A DNA stretch of 10,768 nt from Candidatus Neomicrothrix sp. UBA2110 (GCA_002331465.1 DCYM01000195.1:1-10768), one strand, 5' to 3'. Counted from the first letter of the stretch, positions 1 to 7,890 are shown. The notes: generated by a model not told the origin, from the letters alone. Program-made: numbers and translations.

Positions 1-1799
1 ACCGCTAGATGCTCATGTTCTACTGGCAAGGGCGCTGTATCGAGAGATACTCCGAACACGGCCCCAGTTTCGAACAGTCCCACTCCCCTATTGCGATGAG
101 AATAGTTGTATGAGACAGCCGTCAGTAAACCCGGCAGGAGAGAAGGTCTGAGGACCGACTCTTCGACTGCGAGAGGGTTCAGTAATTGCACCGGTTCGTC
201 AATTTGCAGGCTCGCTTTAAGAATCTCATCCGGAGCTATAAAGGGATTGGGCATTGCTTCAGCTAGACCGGCGCCGACCATCACTTGTCGCACAACTCGA
301 CGGATTTTCTGATGGGGAGTTAGATGTCCCGCGTCAGGCGACCGCGGGACACTGGTCCCAAGGTTCCCGTAACCATAATGACGCGCTATTTCCTCCGCTA
401 TGTCTGTCTCAGTTTCGGTATCAGGACGAAACGAGGGAATAGTGACGGATTGAATGTCGACATCGTCGGTCTCTTCGACAACGAACCCGATGGGTTTCAA
501 AAGAGCGCTGATCTGTTCAGCTTCGAAAGGTCTTCCTAGGAGCATGCTGATGCGAGATGAGCGCACCGGAACGGAAATTCGTTCAGGAAGAACTCCTTCA
601 ACGTCGATCACTTCTCCGACTACTTCGACACCTCCAGGGGTGACCTCATTTAGAAGGTAACAAAATCGCTCTACTGCAAGGGCGTTGATATCCCAGTCGG
701 TGCCTCGCTCGAATCGAGCCGACGCTTCTGACCGAAGACCCAATCGCTGAGAGGTTCGCGCTATCGATTCTGCTTGCCAGCTTGCAAGTTCCAAGAGCAC
801 GGCCTGGGTACTGGAAGAAATTTCCGTACTTGCACCTCCCATAACGCCGGCAATGCCTATTGGTTGGTCGCCGCTGTCGACAATCAGCCCATCACCCGCG
901 ACTAATTCTCTTTCATGATTGTCGAGGGTGGTGATCGTTTCTCCGTGTCGGGCTCTACGAACACCTATATGCCCTTCAGAAACAAGAGAAAAGTCGTACG
1001 TGTGGTTCGGGGTTCCCAGTTCAAGCATGACGTAGTTCGACACGTCGACTACCGAATTTATTGGGCGCATTCCTAACAAACCGAGCCTCATCTGCATCCA
1101 CAACGGCGATTCGCCCACGGTGACGTTGCGAATCACTCGCGCACAGAACCTTGGGCACAGTGATCCATCGTGGATTTGTATTGTCGCCACCCCATTCTCA
1201 AGGTCGTCGCTCGGAGGAGTGACCCATTCCGGGATAGAAAAGGGAAGATCAAGTCTCGCAGCCAGATCGCGAGCCACTCCTGCAATCGACATCGCGTCTG
1301 GGCGATTGGGATTGATTTCAAGGTCCCAGAGCACATCTCCCGATAGGCCCAATTGCTCCATTAACGGGGCGCCTAGTTCAAGTTCGTTGGGAAGAATCAT
1401 GATGCCGTCTTGGTCAGAACCCAAACCAAGTTCTGAGGCAGAACAGCACATCCCGTTCGACAATTCACCTCGCATTTTCCTCTGCGAGACCTCCATGCCA
1501 TCGGGCATTACGGTGCCAATAGTCGCGAAAGGAACTAAGTCACCAACTGCCATGTTGAAGGCACCACAACAGACTTGCAGTTGCTCACCATCGTGAGTTT
1601 CGACATCGACCAGCTGGATCCGATCTGCCTCGGGATGCTGCCTAAGGTCGGCGACTCTCGCCACGATCACGCCATTTAGCGGGTCGAGGACTCGAGTCTC
1701 CTCTACGGCCATGCCAAGATCGCTCAGATGTTCAGCTAGATCGAGTGGGTCACCCTCGAATGGTGCGAATTCGCGCAACCAGGAAAGAAGAACTTTCAT
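1..1799 (-). CDS. pheT: Phenylalanyl-tRNA synthetase beta subunit, 3' end outside the window
   Basis: This is the beta chain of the cytoplasmic (alphabeta)2 enzyme that charges tRNA-Phe. The frame is open for 599 codons from ATG 1799 to the left edge, so the C-terminal anticodon-binding (FDX-ACB) domain is not visible. Domains seen are the N-terminal start MKVLLSWLREF, an OB-fold tRNA-binding domain at about residues 40-150 (GVIVARV, HPEADR, KMRGELSNGMCCS), a B3/B4 editing region at about 215-365 (INSVVDVSNYVMLELG, GVMGG, SEASARFERG), a B5 domain at about 405-480 with the acidic motif FRPDTETETDIAEEIARHYGY, and the start of the catalytic-like core (LLNPLAVEESVLRPSLLPGLL, then GLFETGAVF at 574-582). 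It follows pheS after 11 bases; GGGG lies 9 bases before the ATG as a poor ribosome site, so translational coupling to pheS is likely. Nothing suggests disruption. Confidence 0.97.
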   Translation of the reverse strand, partial: MKVLLSWLREFAPFEGDPLDLAEHLSDLGMAVEETRVLDPLNGVIVARVADLRQHPEADRIQLVDVETHDGEQLQVCCGAFNMAVGDLVPFATIGTVMPDGMEVSQRKMRGELSNGMCCSASELGLGSDQDGIMILPNELELGAPLMEQLGLSGDVLWDLEINPNRPDAMSIAGVARDLAARLDLPFSIPEWVTPPSDDLENGVATIQIHDGSLCPRFCARVIRNVTVGESPLWMQMRLGLLGMRPINSVVDVSNYVMLELGTPNHTYDFSLVSEGHIGVRRARHGETITTLDNHERELVAGDGLIVDSGDQPIGIAGVMGGASTEISSSTQAVLLELASWQAESIARTSQRLGLRSEASARFERGTDWDINALAVERFCYLLNEVTPGGVEVVGEVIDVEGVLPERISVPVRSSRISMLLGRPFEAEQISALLKPIGFVVEETDDVDIQSVTIPSFRPDTETETDIAEEIARHYGYGNLGTSVPRSPDAGHLTPHQKIRRVVRQVMVGAGLAEAMPNPFIAPDEILKASLQIDEPVQLLNPLAVEESVLRPSLLPGLLTAVSYNYSHRNRGVGLFETGAVFGVSLDTAPLPVEHEHLA

Positions 1800-1811
1800 C
1801 TCAAGCCCCGC

Positions 1812-2882
1812 CTAAAATTGCCTAAGAAAGCGAATGTCATTTGTGTACATGTCTCGTAGATCCTTGATGCCGTACCTCATTAGCGCCAAACGATCGATAC
1901 CAAAACCAAACGCGAATCCGGTCCATTCTTCGCTGTCGATGCCGCAGTTTCCCAAGACATTTGGATGAACCATTCCACATCCGCCAAGTTCAATCCAACC
2001 CGTTCGTTGACAGGTCTGACATCCGTCTCCCTCGCAGATAACGCAGGTGATGTCGAATTCTGCGCTCGGCTCGGTAAAGGGGAAGTACGAGGGACGTAAC
2101 CGACTACGAATCGCGCCGCCGAAGTATGCGGCGGTGAACTCATTCAGAGTTCCAGCCAGATCGGCCAAACTAATGCCGTGGTCGACAACTAAACCTTCGA
2201 TTTGGTGGAACACCGGCATATGACTGGCATCAGCAGTATCTCTTCGGAACACTCGGCCTGGACACACGGTGTAGATGGGCGGCGGAAGTGTTTCCATAAC
2301 ACGAATTTGAACAGGGGAGGTGTGCGTCCGAAGCAAGATGTTTGTTGCTTCGCCACCTTCACCGTCGCCTATTTCTGTTCGATCTCCGAGATCTAGGTAC
2401 AAGGTGTCAAACATAGATCTTGCTGGGTGAGCGGCTGGGAGATTTAACGCCTCGAAGTTGTACCAATCTGTTTCTGCCTGTGGACCTTCCGAGACGGTGA
2501 ACCCCATTCCTACAAATACATCTTCCAAACGCTCCATTGTCTGCGTCACAAGGTGGAGATGACCTCGGGCAGTTGCCTCAACTGATTCACTTAAATCAAG
2601 TCGTTCTGTCTCAAGTTCGGCTCGCCGAGTAACTGATAAGAACCGTTCCTTTGCGACAGCGTGCGCTTCTCGGACGATTCTCTGCGCTTCGTTCAGGGCC
2701 TGGCCAACACCTGCTCGTTCTTCCGGGGCGACTTCACCCATCAAACGTTTGAGACCACCCAACTGCGATTTCTTCCCAAAAAGGCTTGACTCAAGGTCCG
2801 TCAAGCTTTCAAGATCATCCGCCTGGTCGATACTTACCACGGCGGCTGTCTGAGCTTCGGCAATTTGGTCGTGAACACTCAC
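1812..2882 (-). CDS. pheS: Phenylalanyl-tRNA synthetase alpha subunit
   Basis: This is the catalytic alpha chain, which makes Phe-AMP and transfers Phe to tRNA-Phe together with PheT. It has 356 residues, the usual length. Residues 1-95 form the helical N-terminal coiled-coil arm that contacts tRNA (FGKKSQLGGLKRLMGEV, PEERAGVGQALNEA). The class II core follows: motif 1 around AAHPARSMFDTLYL (150-163), motif 2 at 211-230 (VFRRDTADASHMPVFHQIEG) and motif 3 at 322-341 (GFAFGFGIDRLALMRYG). C280, C283, C288 and C291 form a C-x2-C-x4-C-x2-C cluster before TGWIELGGCGMVHP; this cluster is familiar in many bacterial PheS proteins and probably binds metal. The start is GTG 2882; no in-frame ATG lies just upstream and no clear Shine-Dalgarno is visible. 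It follows the RNA methyltransferase by 54 bases, too little for a T-box or a Phe leader-peptide attenuator. Confidence 0.97.
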   Translation of the reverse strand: MSVHDQIAEAQTAAVVSIDQADDLESLTDLESSLFGKKSQLGGLKRLMGEVAPEERAGVGQALNEAQRIVREAHAVAKERFLSVTRRAELETERLDLSESVEATARGHLHLVTQTMERLEDVFVGMGFTVSEGPQAETDWYNFEALNLPAAHPARSMFDTLYLDLGDRTEIGDGEGGEATNILLRTHTSPVQIRVMETLPPPIYTVCPGRVFRRDTADASHMPVFHQIEGLVVDHGISLADLAGTLNEFTAAYFGGAIRSRLRPSYFPFTEPSAEFDITCVICEGDGCQTCQRTGWIELGGCGMVHPNVLGNCGIDSEEWTGFAFGFGIDRLALMRYGIKDLRDMYTNDIRFLRQF

Positions 2883-2936
2883 GATCAGAAGGATACGGCT
2901 AGCTGGGCACGTACTAGAAACCCATAAGCGAACACA

Positions 2937-3713
2937 TTATTCATCTGGCGCATCCTGTTGCATCTTGTACATCACTATTCCAGCGGCCACTGCAACATTT
3001 AGGGATTCAACAAATGGACCCATCGGCACCCTAATCATCGCATCGGTGCGAGCCATCACTGCCTTAGAAACTCCATGAGCTTCGCTGCCCACCATGAGCG
3101 TCATCCGGTCCGCCACGTCGATGTCATTGATGCTGATCTCGCCGTCAGAGTCGGTGGCGAAGATCACGTGTCCCGCTTCACGTAACAGGTCGAGCGTTGA
3201 CCCTAGGTCAACTCGCCTGGCCACATTAAGTGCGAAGAGAGTGCCTGCGCTCGCTCTAATAGCCCTAGTACTCCACAAGTCAGCCGTTCCTGGTGCCGTT
3301 ATGACGGCATCAAACTGGGCTGCTGCAGCAGTACGGACTATCGCGCCGACGTTGCCTGGGTCTTGAACGGAATCGATCACGACAACGCGTCGCATTGTGG
3401 CTATCGCATTAAGGGCGGTCTCGTGGACTTTGGCGACGGCAAGCACCCCTTGAGGAGAGCTACTGTCGGCAATCTCATCGAGTGTTTCGGCATCAACTTC
3501 GTAGCAGTTTGCATGAGCGGCTTCGACGGAGGCCGAAATTTGCCCTTGATCTGGCCGATAGAACACTTCTTCGAGATCGACACCAATTTCGATTGCTGTT
3601 CTAAGTGGGCGCGGACCTTCGATCACAGCCAGACCTTCGACATCGCGATAACGCCTATCGCGCACTAGACGTCGAAGGCGCGTAAGCCTTTGAGATCGAG
3701 GGGAAAGAGTCAG
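2937..3713 (-). CDS. TrmH/SpoU-family RNA 2'-O-methyltransferase, apparent CTG start
   Basis: This is a predicted AdoMet-dependent ribose methyltransferase of rRNA or tRNA; the exact target cannot be read from sequence. Numbering from GTG 3665 (242 residues), an N-terminal substrate-binding domain spans about 10-80 (VIEGPRPLRTAIEIG). The SPOUT knot follows: motif 1 DPGNVGAIVRTAAAA at 102-116, motif 2 VGSEAHGVS at 192-200, and motif 3 VPMGPFVESLNVAVAAGI at 213-230. The reading frame continues upstream of that GTG as LTLSPRSQRLTRLRRL, which matches the usual family N-terminus before the RDRRYRDVEG segment. The only start-like codon that keeps it is CTG 3713-3711, which overlaps the rplT TGA as CTGA and gives 258 residues. 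GTG 3665 is the conservative alternative but would remove the conserved helix. Neither has a good ribosome site. The slot between rplT and pheS is the usual place for the actinobacterial gene often called tsnR. Confidence 0.9.
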   Translation of the reverse strand: MTLSPRSQRLTRLRRLVRDRRYRDVEGLAVIEGPRPLRTAIEIGVDLEEVFYRPDQGQISASVEAAHANCYEVDAETLDEIADSSSPQGVLAVAKVHETALNAIATMRRVVVIDSVQDPGNVGAIVRTAAAAQFDAVITAPGTADLWSTRAIRASAGTLFALNVARRVDLGSTLDLLREAGHVIFATDSDGEISINDIDVADRMTLMVGSEAHGVSKAVMARTDAMIRVPMGPFVESLNVAVAAGIVMYKMQQDAPDE

Positions 3714-4072
3714 CTTGCTTGACGGGCCGACTCAGCTCTTTCGACAACAGCGCTGAATGCCTCGGGGTCGTTGACAGCCATGTCGGCCAGAATTTTTCGA
3801 TCTACTTGAATGCCCGCAGCATTGAGTCCGTTAACCAATTTGCTGTAGCTCGTACCGTTTTGTCGAGCGCCAGCATTGATCCGTTGAATCCAAAGTCGAC
3901 GGAATTCACCTTTGCGGGCTCGACGGTCCCTAAACGCATAGTTGCCGCTATGCATAAGTTGCTCATTAGCTGCCCTAAAGGAACGGCTCTTATTGCCGTA
4001 ATAGCCCTTAGCTTTTTCCAAGGTCGCTTTGCGGCTTTTGCGACCTGCGACAGAACGCTTTACTCGTGCCAC
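3710..4072 (-). CDS. rplT: 50S ribosomal protein L20
   Basis: L20 is an early-assembly 23S rRNA-binding protein of the large subunit. In several bacteria it also represses its own operon by binding a structure in the mRNA that mimics 23S rRNA. The product has 120 residues, a normal length. It starts MARVKRSVAGRKSRKATLEKAKGYYGNKSRSF, with the basic extended N-terminal arm (1-60) and the globular C-terminal domain (60-120) that includes FRRLWIQRINAGAR and SYSKLVNGLNAAGIQVDRKILADMA. The start is GTG 4072, preceded by GAGGAG 10 bases upstream. It lies 27 bases after rpmI, and its stop overlaps the proposed CTG start of the next gene. The short acidic tail after AFSAVVERAES is unremarkable. Confidence 0.98.
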   Translation of the reverse strand: MARVKRSVAGRKSRKATLEKAKGYYGNKSRSFRAANEQLMHSGNYAFRDRRARKGEFRRLWIQRINAGARQNGTSYSKLVNGLNAAGIQVDRKILADMAVNDPEAFSAVVERAESARQAS

Positions 4073-4099
4073 TTTTGTATCTCCTCTACAGGTCCTAGT

Positions 4100-4294
4100 T
4101 CACTTACCCAGCATCTTGTTGATGCGCGGGCGGTCGGCCTTACTTATTTCGCCTTCTAGAGCGAGTCGACGTTTTCGCTTCGCTGATTTCTTTTCAAGGA
4201 TGTGGTTACGGCCTTGTTTGCGGCGGACCAACTTACCGGAGCCCGTCGTTTTAAATCGCTTCTTCGCTCCACTGTGTGTCTTCATCTTGGGCAT
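4100..4294 (-). CDS. rpmI: 50S ribosomal protein L35
   Basis: L35 is a small, very basic large-subunit protein. The product has 64 residues, and the family pattern is complete: MPKMKTHSGAKKRFKTTGSG at the start, a central KLVRRKQGRNHILEKKSAKRKRRL block, and the final ADRPRINKMLGK. The start is ATG 4294 with a good ribosome site (AAGGAG, 5 bases before the ATG). It follows infC after a 78-base gap that contains a perfect hairpin and a possible structure over the ribosome site. The order infC-rpmI-rplT is conserved across bacteria. Confidence 0.98.
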   Translation of the reverse strand: MPKMKTHSGAKKRFKTTGSGKLVRRKQGRNHILEKKSAKRKRRLALEGEISKADRPRINKMLGK

Positions 4295-4353
4295 AAAATC
4301 TCCTTACCGAAGGGGGTTCGAGTTGGGAGGGACGTAGTTTCCTAAATTTTTCT

Positions 4354-4371
4354 GGATCTGTTGTCAGATCC
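4354..4371 (-). promoter_or_regulatory. Perfect 7-bp hairpin just after infC
   Basis: On the minus strand GGATCTG and CAGATCC flank a four-base loop (ACAA), one base beyond the infC stop codon. The 3' side reads AGAAAAATTT, with no immediate U run, so it is not a standard intrinsic terminator. Between it and rpmI lie a short CGAA/TTCG stem (4308-4320) and a CTCC that could pair with the GGAG of the rpmI ribosome site. A role in mRNA processing, partial termination or L20 feedback is inference. Confidence 0.4.
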
Positions 4372-4372
4372 G

Positions 4373-4939
<567 letters not shown>

Positions 4940-4954
4940 GGCCTTACTCGCTTA

Positions 4955-5222
4955 ACCAAGGACATTCTCCTAGTCCATCTGATGGCACCTCTCATCAAAT
5001 GACAAAAGGCGGACACAGTTTGGTGCCCGCCTCACATAACGGCCACCCAGCAGTTGTGGTGCTGAACAGACCGACAGTGACCGAAACGCACCTCGCGGTG
5101 GAACGGTGGGGGCAGACCCCGCTTGTATCTATTGTTGAAGGCGTAGGGTAGCAGGATAAGAGTGCCATTCGCACAGGCGGACCCCCCGCAACCTAGCGCC
5201 GTCAACCTATGAGAGCGAGCAT
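4955..5222 (-). promoter_or_regulatory. infC leader and divergent promoter region
   Basis: This stretch of about 268 bases lies between two divergent genes and has no convincing protein gene. Read on the minus strand towards infC it holds several small stems: GGGG/CCCC around TCTG (5110-5121), CACC/GGTG closed by a GCGA loop (5091-5102), and CAGCA/TGCTG with a seven-base loop (5048-5064). Next come the candidate terminator (5004-5031), a CCATC/GATGG inverted repeat (4977-4987) and AGGAG (4967-4971). The promoters for infC and for the plus-strand DUF1844 gene must both lie here or just inside the neighbouring gene. I cannot place -10 and -35 boxes with confidence. The arrangement resembles a regulated ribosomal-protein leader, but I do not recognise a named class. 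Confidence 0.5.
5004..5031 (-). terminator. Candidate intrinsic terminator (attenuator) in the infC leader
   Basis: On the minus strand, arm GGCGGGCAC (5031-5023) and arm GTGTCCGCC (5016-5008) form nine continuous pairs, one of them G-U, around a six-base loop. TTTT (5007-5004) then GTC follows. It sits about 65 bases before the proposed infC start, in the sense direction of infC, so it would stop or attenuate infC operon transcription rather than end another gene. The U tract is short, so its efficiency is uncertain. On the plus strand no T run follows the stem. Confidence 0.6.
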
Positions 5223-5633
5223 ATGAGCAGTTTCTGGACCCCTTCGGGCGAGCACGAAATCTCAAGAGAGTCAGGTGACGCGCCGTCACCCAACCCGGCT
5301 CCTGATTTCATCGGCGAAACGGACATTGATCCTGAGACATCAGCGGCCATGGAACAACAACTCCGAGAAGCACAAGAGCAGTTGCTGTCTGTGCCAGCCG
5401 GCCAAATCGTCGCTAACCACGTAATCGGTCTCTTCGAATTAGCGGCTCTACACCTGCGCGTAGATCCACCCAACCTAGACGAGGCTCGTTTGCCAATTGA
5501 CGCTATGGGCGTCTTGGTGGAGCAGCTCGGTGATCAACTTCCTGAACATCAGACTTTGGCAGCGGCGCTGCACCAGATCAGGCTTGCTTACGTCGAGGTT
5601 CAAAATGAAGTACTCGGCGACTCCGACGAATAA
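5223..5633 (+). CDS. DUF1844-type small protein of unknown function
   Basis: This 136-residue protein has no signal peptide or membrane span. Residues 1-40 are acidic, Ser/Pro-rich and probably disordered. Residues 45-130 form a helical domain, with REAQEQLLSVPAGQIVANHV then IGLFELAALHL, a loop DPPNLDEARLPIDAMGVLVEQLG, and a last helix LAAALHQIRLAYVEVQNEVLG. This spacing matches my memory of DUF1844, which in Actinobacteria often lies next to infC. Its role is not known and I infer none. It is transcribed away from infC, sharing a region of about 270 bases. The start at ATG 5223 has only a weak purine-rich site (GAGCGAGC) before it. The acidic tail (LGDSDE) and first 40 residues are poorly informative. 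It converges on hisG with a 14-base gap. Confidence 0.8.
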   Translation: MSSFWTPSGEHEISRESGDAPSPNPAPDFIGETDIDPETSAAMEQQLREAQEQLLSVPAGQIVANHVIGLFELAALHLRVDPPNLDEARLPIDAMGVLVEQLGDQLPEHQTLAAALHQIRLAYVEVQNEVLGDSDE

Positions 5634-5645
5634 ATAAGCAATTAG

Positions 5646-5667
5646 CTCTAAGGCACAATTTTAGAGA
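5646..5667. terminator. Weak inverted repeat at the convergent gene ends
   Basis: CTCTAA and TTAGAG form a six-base-pair stem with a loop of about nine bases at the junction of the DUF1844 gene and hisG, overlapping the hisG stop and last codons. A second small stem (GAGAT/ATCTC, near 5664-5677) lies inside the hisG end. Neither has a proper U run. A bidirectional terminator is expected between convergent genes, but this candidate is weak. Confidence 0.25.
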
Positions 5668-6523
5668 TCGGAATCTCGATTACGTCGGTTGCCCCAAGGT
5701 CAAGGAGCTCAGGAATAAGGATGTTGATATCGCCTTTATTTACCACGGTCTCCACGGCGAAACCCCCTCCTCCCCACAGCTCATTGACAGTGGGCGCCTT
5801 CATTGAAGGCAGAACGCTTATCACCCGGTCTAGTTCCGCGGCCCCCACGTTTAGCTTCATCAAAACTCGACCGCGGGCGTCTAAAACTCCATCTAAAAGC
5901 GTCTTGATTTGCTCCATAGCTTTGCGTTTTTCGGGATCGGCATAGGATTGACTGTTCGCAAAAATTTCGGTGTAGCTGGTCAAAATTTCGTCAATTATTT
6001 TGAGCCCCGCTGCTTTGAGCGCGCTGCCGGTTTCAGTGAGATCAACCACTGCATCAACTATGTCGGGCGCTTTGGCTTCTGTTGCGCCGTAACTAAGCCG
6101 GATATCAGCTTCGATTCCCGCTGCTGTGAAGTGCCGGTTCGTCAACTCGGGGTACTCGCTTGAGATTCGAACACCTTGGGGTAGATCAGAGATCGATTCA
6201 TAGGCGCTGTCGGCTGGGACTGCTAACACGATTCTGACCGGCCTAGCTGTCGCTTTTGAATACTTCATCTGCCCTAACGAGACTACGTCGCTGCTAGTTT
6301 CTTCAATCCAGTCTCGGCCAGCGATGCCTACGTCAAACAACCCATCGGCCACGTAGGTAGGGATTTCTTGTGGACGAAGGATCCTCACCGCATTAACGCG
6401 AGGGTCATCAATGGTCGCTCGGTAGTCAACTTCGCTGCTTCTGCGCACAGTCAGGTCAGCATCATGGAACAGCTGCATCGTCGCTGTTTCGAGAGAGCCC
6501 TTCGGAAGCACGAGTTTCAGCAT
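5648..6523 (-). CDS. hisG: ATP phosphoribosyltransferase, long form
   Basis: HisG catalyses the first step of histidine synthesis, joining ATP and PRPP to give phosphoribosyl-ATP. From ATG 6523 the protein has 291 residues and begins MLKLVLPKGSLE, the usual family start. The periplasmic-binding-like catalytic part runs to about residue 205, with DVGIAGRDWIEE at 64-75 and the PRPP loop region DIVDAVVDLTETGSALKAAGL at 154-174. Residues 206-291 are the C-terminal regulatory domain (LMKLNVGAAELDRVISVLPSMKAPTV, VNKGDINILIPELLDLGATDVIEIPI). This makes it the long, self-contained, histidine-inhibited form that needs no HisZ. In-frame ATG 6559 and TTG 6565 would add 12 and 14 residues with no family match, and no start has a strong ribosome site. 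It is 101 bases after ribBA, and no other his gene is visible, so hisE must lie elsewhere. Confidence 0.95.
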   Translation of the reverse strand: MLKLVLPKGSLETATMQLFHDADLTVRRSSEVDYRATIDDPRVNAVRILRPQEIPTYVADGLFDVGIAGRDWIEETSSDVVSLGQMKYSKATARPVRIVLAVPADSAYESISDLPQGVRISSEYPELTNRHFTAAGIEADIRLSYGATEAKAPDIVDAVVDLTETGSALKAAGLKIIDEILTSYTEIFANSQSYADPEKRKAMEQIKTLLDGVLDARGRVLMKLNVGAAELDRVISVLPSMKAPTVNELWGGGGFAVETVVNKGDINILIPELLDLGATDVIEIPISKIVP

Positions 6524-6624
6524 GTTGTTGACCGTACCGTTCAGGACAGACGAACCCATGGTCAATTTGCAATTCGGGGATTTCTACAATGGCCACGTGG
6601 GTTCAAGGGTGAAGCCGTTTTCGG

Positions 6625-7890
6625 TCAATCAGCAACAATGTCGTCAAGGCCGTCAATGAGATGCCCCAACCGCATTTGTTTTGTTCGGAGATAGGCCAAG
6701 TTTTCTGGATTGGCGCCGGCTGTCGTTGGAACGCGTTCAACAATTTCGAGGCCGTACCCGCCAAGGCCGCCAATCTTGTCGGGGTTATTAGTCATAAGGC
6801 GCATTTTGGTTACCCCAAGTTCAACAAGAATTTGAGCGCCGATGCCGTATTCTCGACTGTCGACCGGCAGCCCAAGCTCCAGGTTCGCATCAACGGTGTC
6901 GCGCCCTTCATCCTGTAGTGAATACGCCGCTATCTTGTGTCCAATTCCGATGCCTCGACCTTCATGGCCGCGAAGATAAACAAGAACGCCGGCCTGCTCT
7001 TTGGCGATGGCTTCAAGAGCCGTATGTAACTGACCACCGCAATCGCAGCGCATGGAAGCCAGGATGTCTCCTGTCAAACATTCACTATGGACCCGAACCA
7101 ATATGGGCTCTGACCCCATGATCTGCCCGTAGACCATCGCAAGGTGTTCGGTACCATCAAAGTCGCGGAAAACATGCCCTGTGAATTCTCCATAGATAGT
7201 TGGAATGCGCGCCTCCGCTATTGGGTCGACGAGTCGTTCATTTGCTCGTCTGTAACGGATCAAATCGGCGATCGATATAAGCAACAGGTCATGTTCTTCA
7301 CAAAATTTTATTAGCTGAGGTAATCGGGCCATAGAGCCGTCGTCATTGACAACTTCGGCAAGAACTCCCGCTGGCTCACACCCAGCCAGGCGAGAGAGGT
7401 CGACTGCCGCTTCGGTATGTCCAGCTCTCTTGAGTACTCCACCAGGACGGTACTGGAGAGGTAGAACGTGGCCCGGTCGCACAAACTCGTGTGGCTCAGT
7501 GTCGGGCGAGGACAGCAAATTCAGAGTGCGCGAGCGGTCAGCTGCAGAAATACCAGTAGTGGTGCCCTCAGCGGCATCCACAGTGATGGTGTACGCGGTT
7601 CGCATTGGCTCAGTGTTGATAGCAACCATCAGCGGTAGCGCTAGTTCAGTTAAGCGCTCCTCTGTCATCGGCGCGCACAGAACTCCCGAGGTGTAGCGAA
7701 CGAAAAACGCGATGTCTTCTGGCGTCGCGTGTTGCGCCGCCATGATGAGGTCACCTTCGTTCTCCCGATCCTCGTCATCGACAACGACCACGATTTCGCC
7801 ACGTCCGATAGCGGCGATCGCATCTTCAACCGCTGCAAGCGGTGATTCGGGATCGCCCGACAGCTCGTTCCTCGAATTCGGCTTATTCAT
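6625..7890 (-). CDS. ribBA: Bifunctional DHBP synthase / GTP cyclohydrolase II
   Basis: This enzyme supplies both precursors of riboflavin. The N-terminal half turns ribulose 5-phosphate into 3,4-dihydroxy-2-butanone 4-phosphate; the C-terminal half opens GTP. Numbering from ATG 7890 (421 residues), the DHBP synthase domain spans about 15-210, with the acidic metal site DDEDRENEGD at 38-47 and RAGHTEAAVDL at 155-165. The GTP cyclohydrolase II domain covers about 215-415. It has HSECLTGD with zinc ligands C271, C282 and C284 (CDCGGQL), then RGHEGRGIGIG at 307-317, DSREYGIGAQIL, MTNNPDKIGGLGGYGL and ERVP. Both catalytic sites look intact. GTG 7908 is an alternative start adding six residues; no ribosome site favours either. 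It follows ribE closely (27 bases from ATG, 9 from GTG), so it is probably co-transcribed with it. Confidence 0.96.
   Translation of the reverse strand: MNKPNSRNELSGDPESPLAAVEDAIAAIGRGEIVVVVDDEDRENEGDLIMAAQHATPEDIAFFVRYTSGVLCAPMTEERLTELALPLMVAINTEPMRTAYTITVDAAEGTTTGISAADRSRTLNLLSSPDTEPHEFVRPGHVLPLQYRPGGVLKRAGHTEAAVDLSRLAGCEPAGVLAEVVNDDGSMARLPQLIKFCEEHDLLLISIADLIRYRRANERLVDPIAEARIPTIYGEFTGHVFRDFDGTEHLAMVYGQIMGSEPILVRVHSECLTGDILASMRCDCGGQLHTALEAIAKEQAGVLVYLRGHEGRGIGIGHKIAAYSLQDEGRDTVDANLELGLPVDSREYGIGAQILVELGVTKMRLMTNNPDKIGGLGGYGLEIVERVPTTAGANPENLAYLRTKQMRLGHLIDGLDDIVAD

Noticed and set aside
1120..1596. 158-residue open frame on the plus strand
   Set aside because: It lies antisense inside pheT, which has continuous family homology. 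The product is Ser/Pro-rich without recognisable domains.
2883..2936. T-box or Phe leader peptide for pheST
   Set aside because: Only 54 bases separate the genes, with no Phe-rich reading frame and no terminator stem.
3719..4337. Overlapping plus-strand frames across rplT and rpmI
   Set aside because: They are antisense to two complete ribosomal protein genes and have no independent support.
5032..5289. 85-residue open frame on the minus strand across the infC leader
   Set aside because: It overlaps the start of the DUF1844 gene, has no ribosome site or family resemblance, and ends just before the terminator stem. A leader peptide is conceivable, but no codon run supports one.
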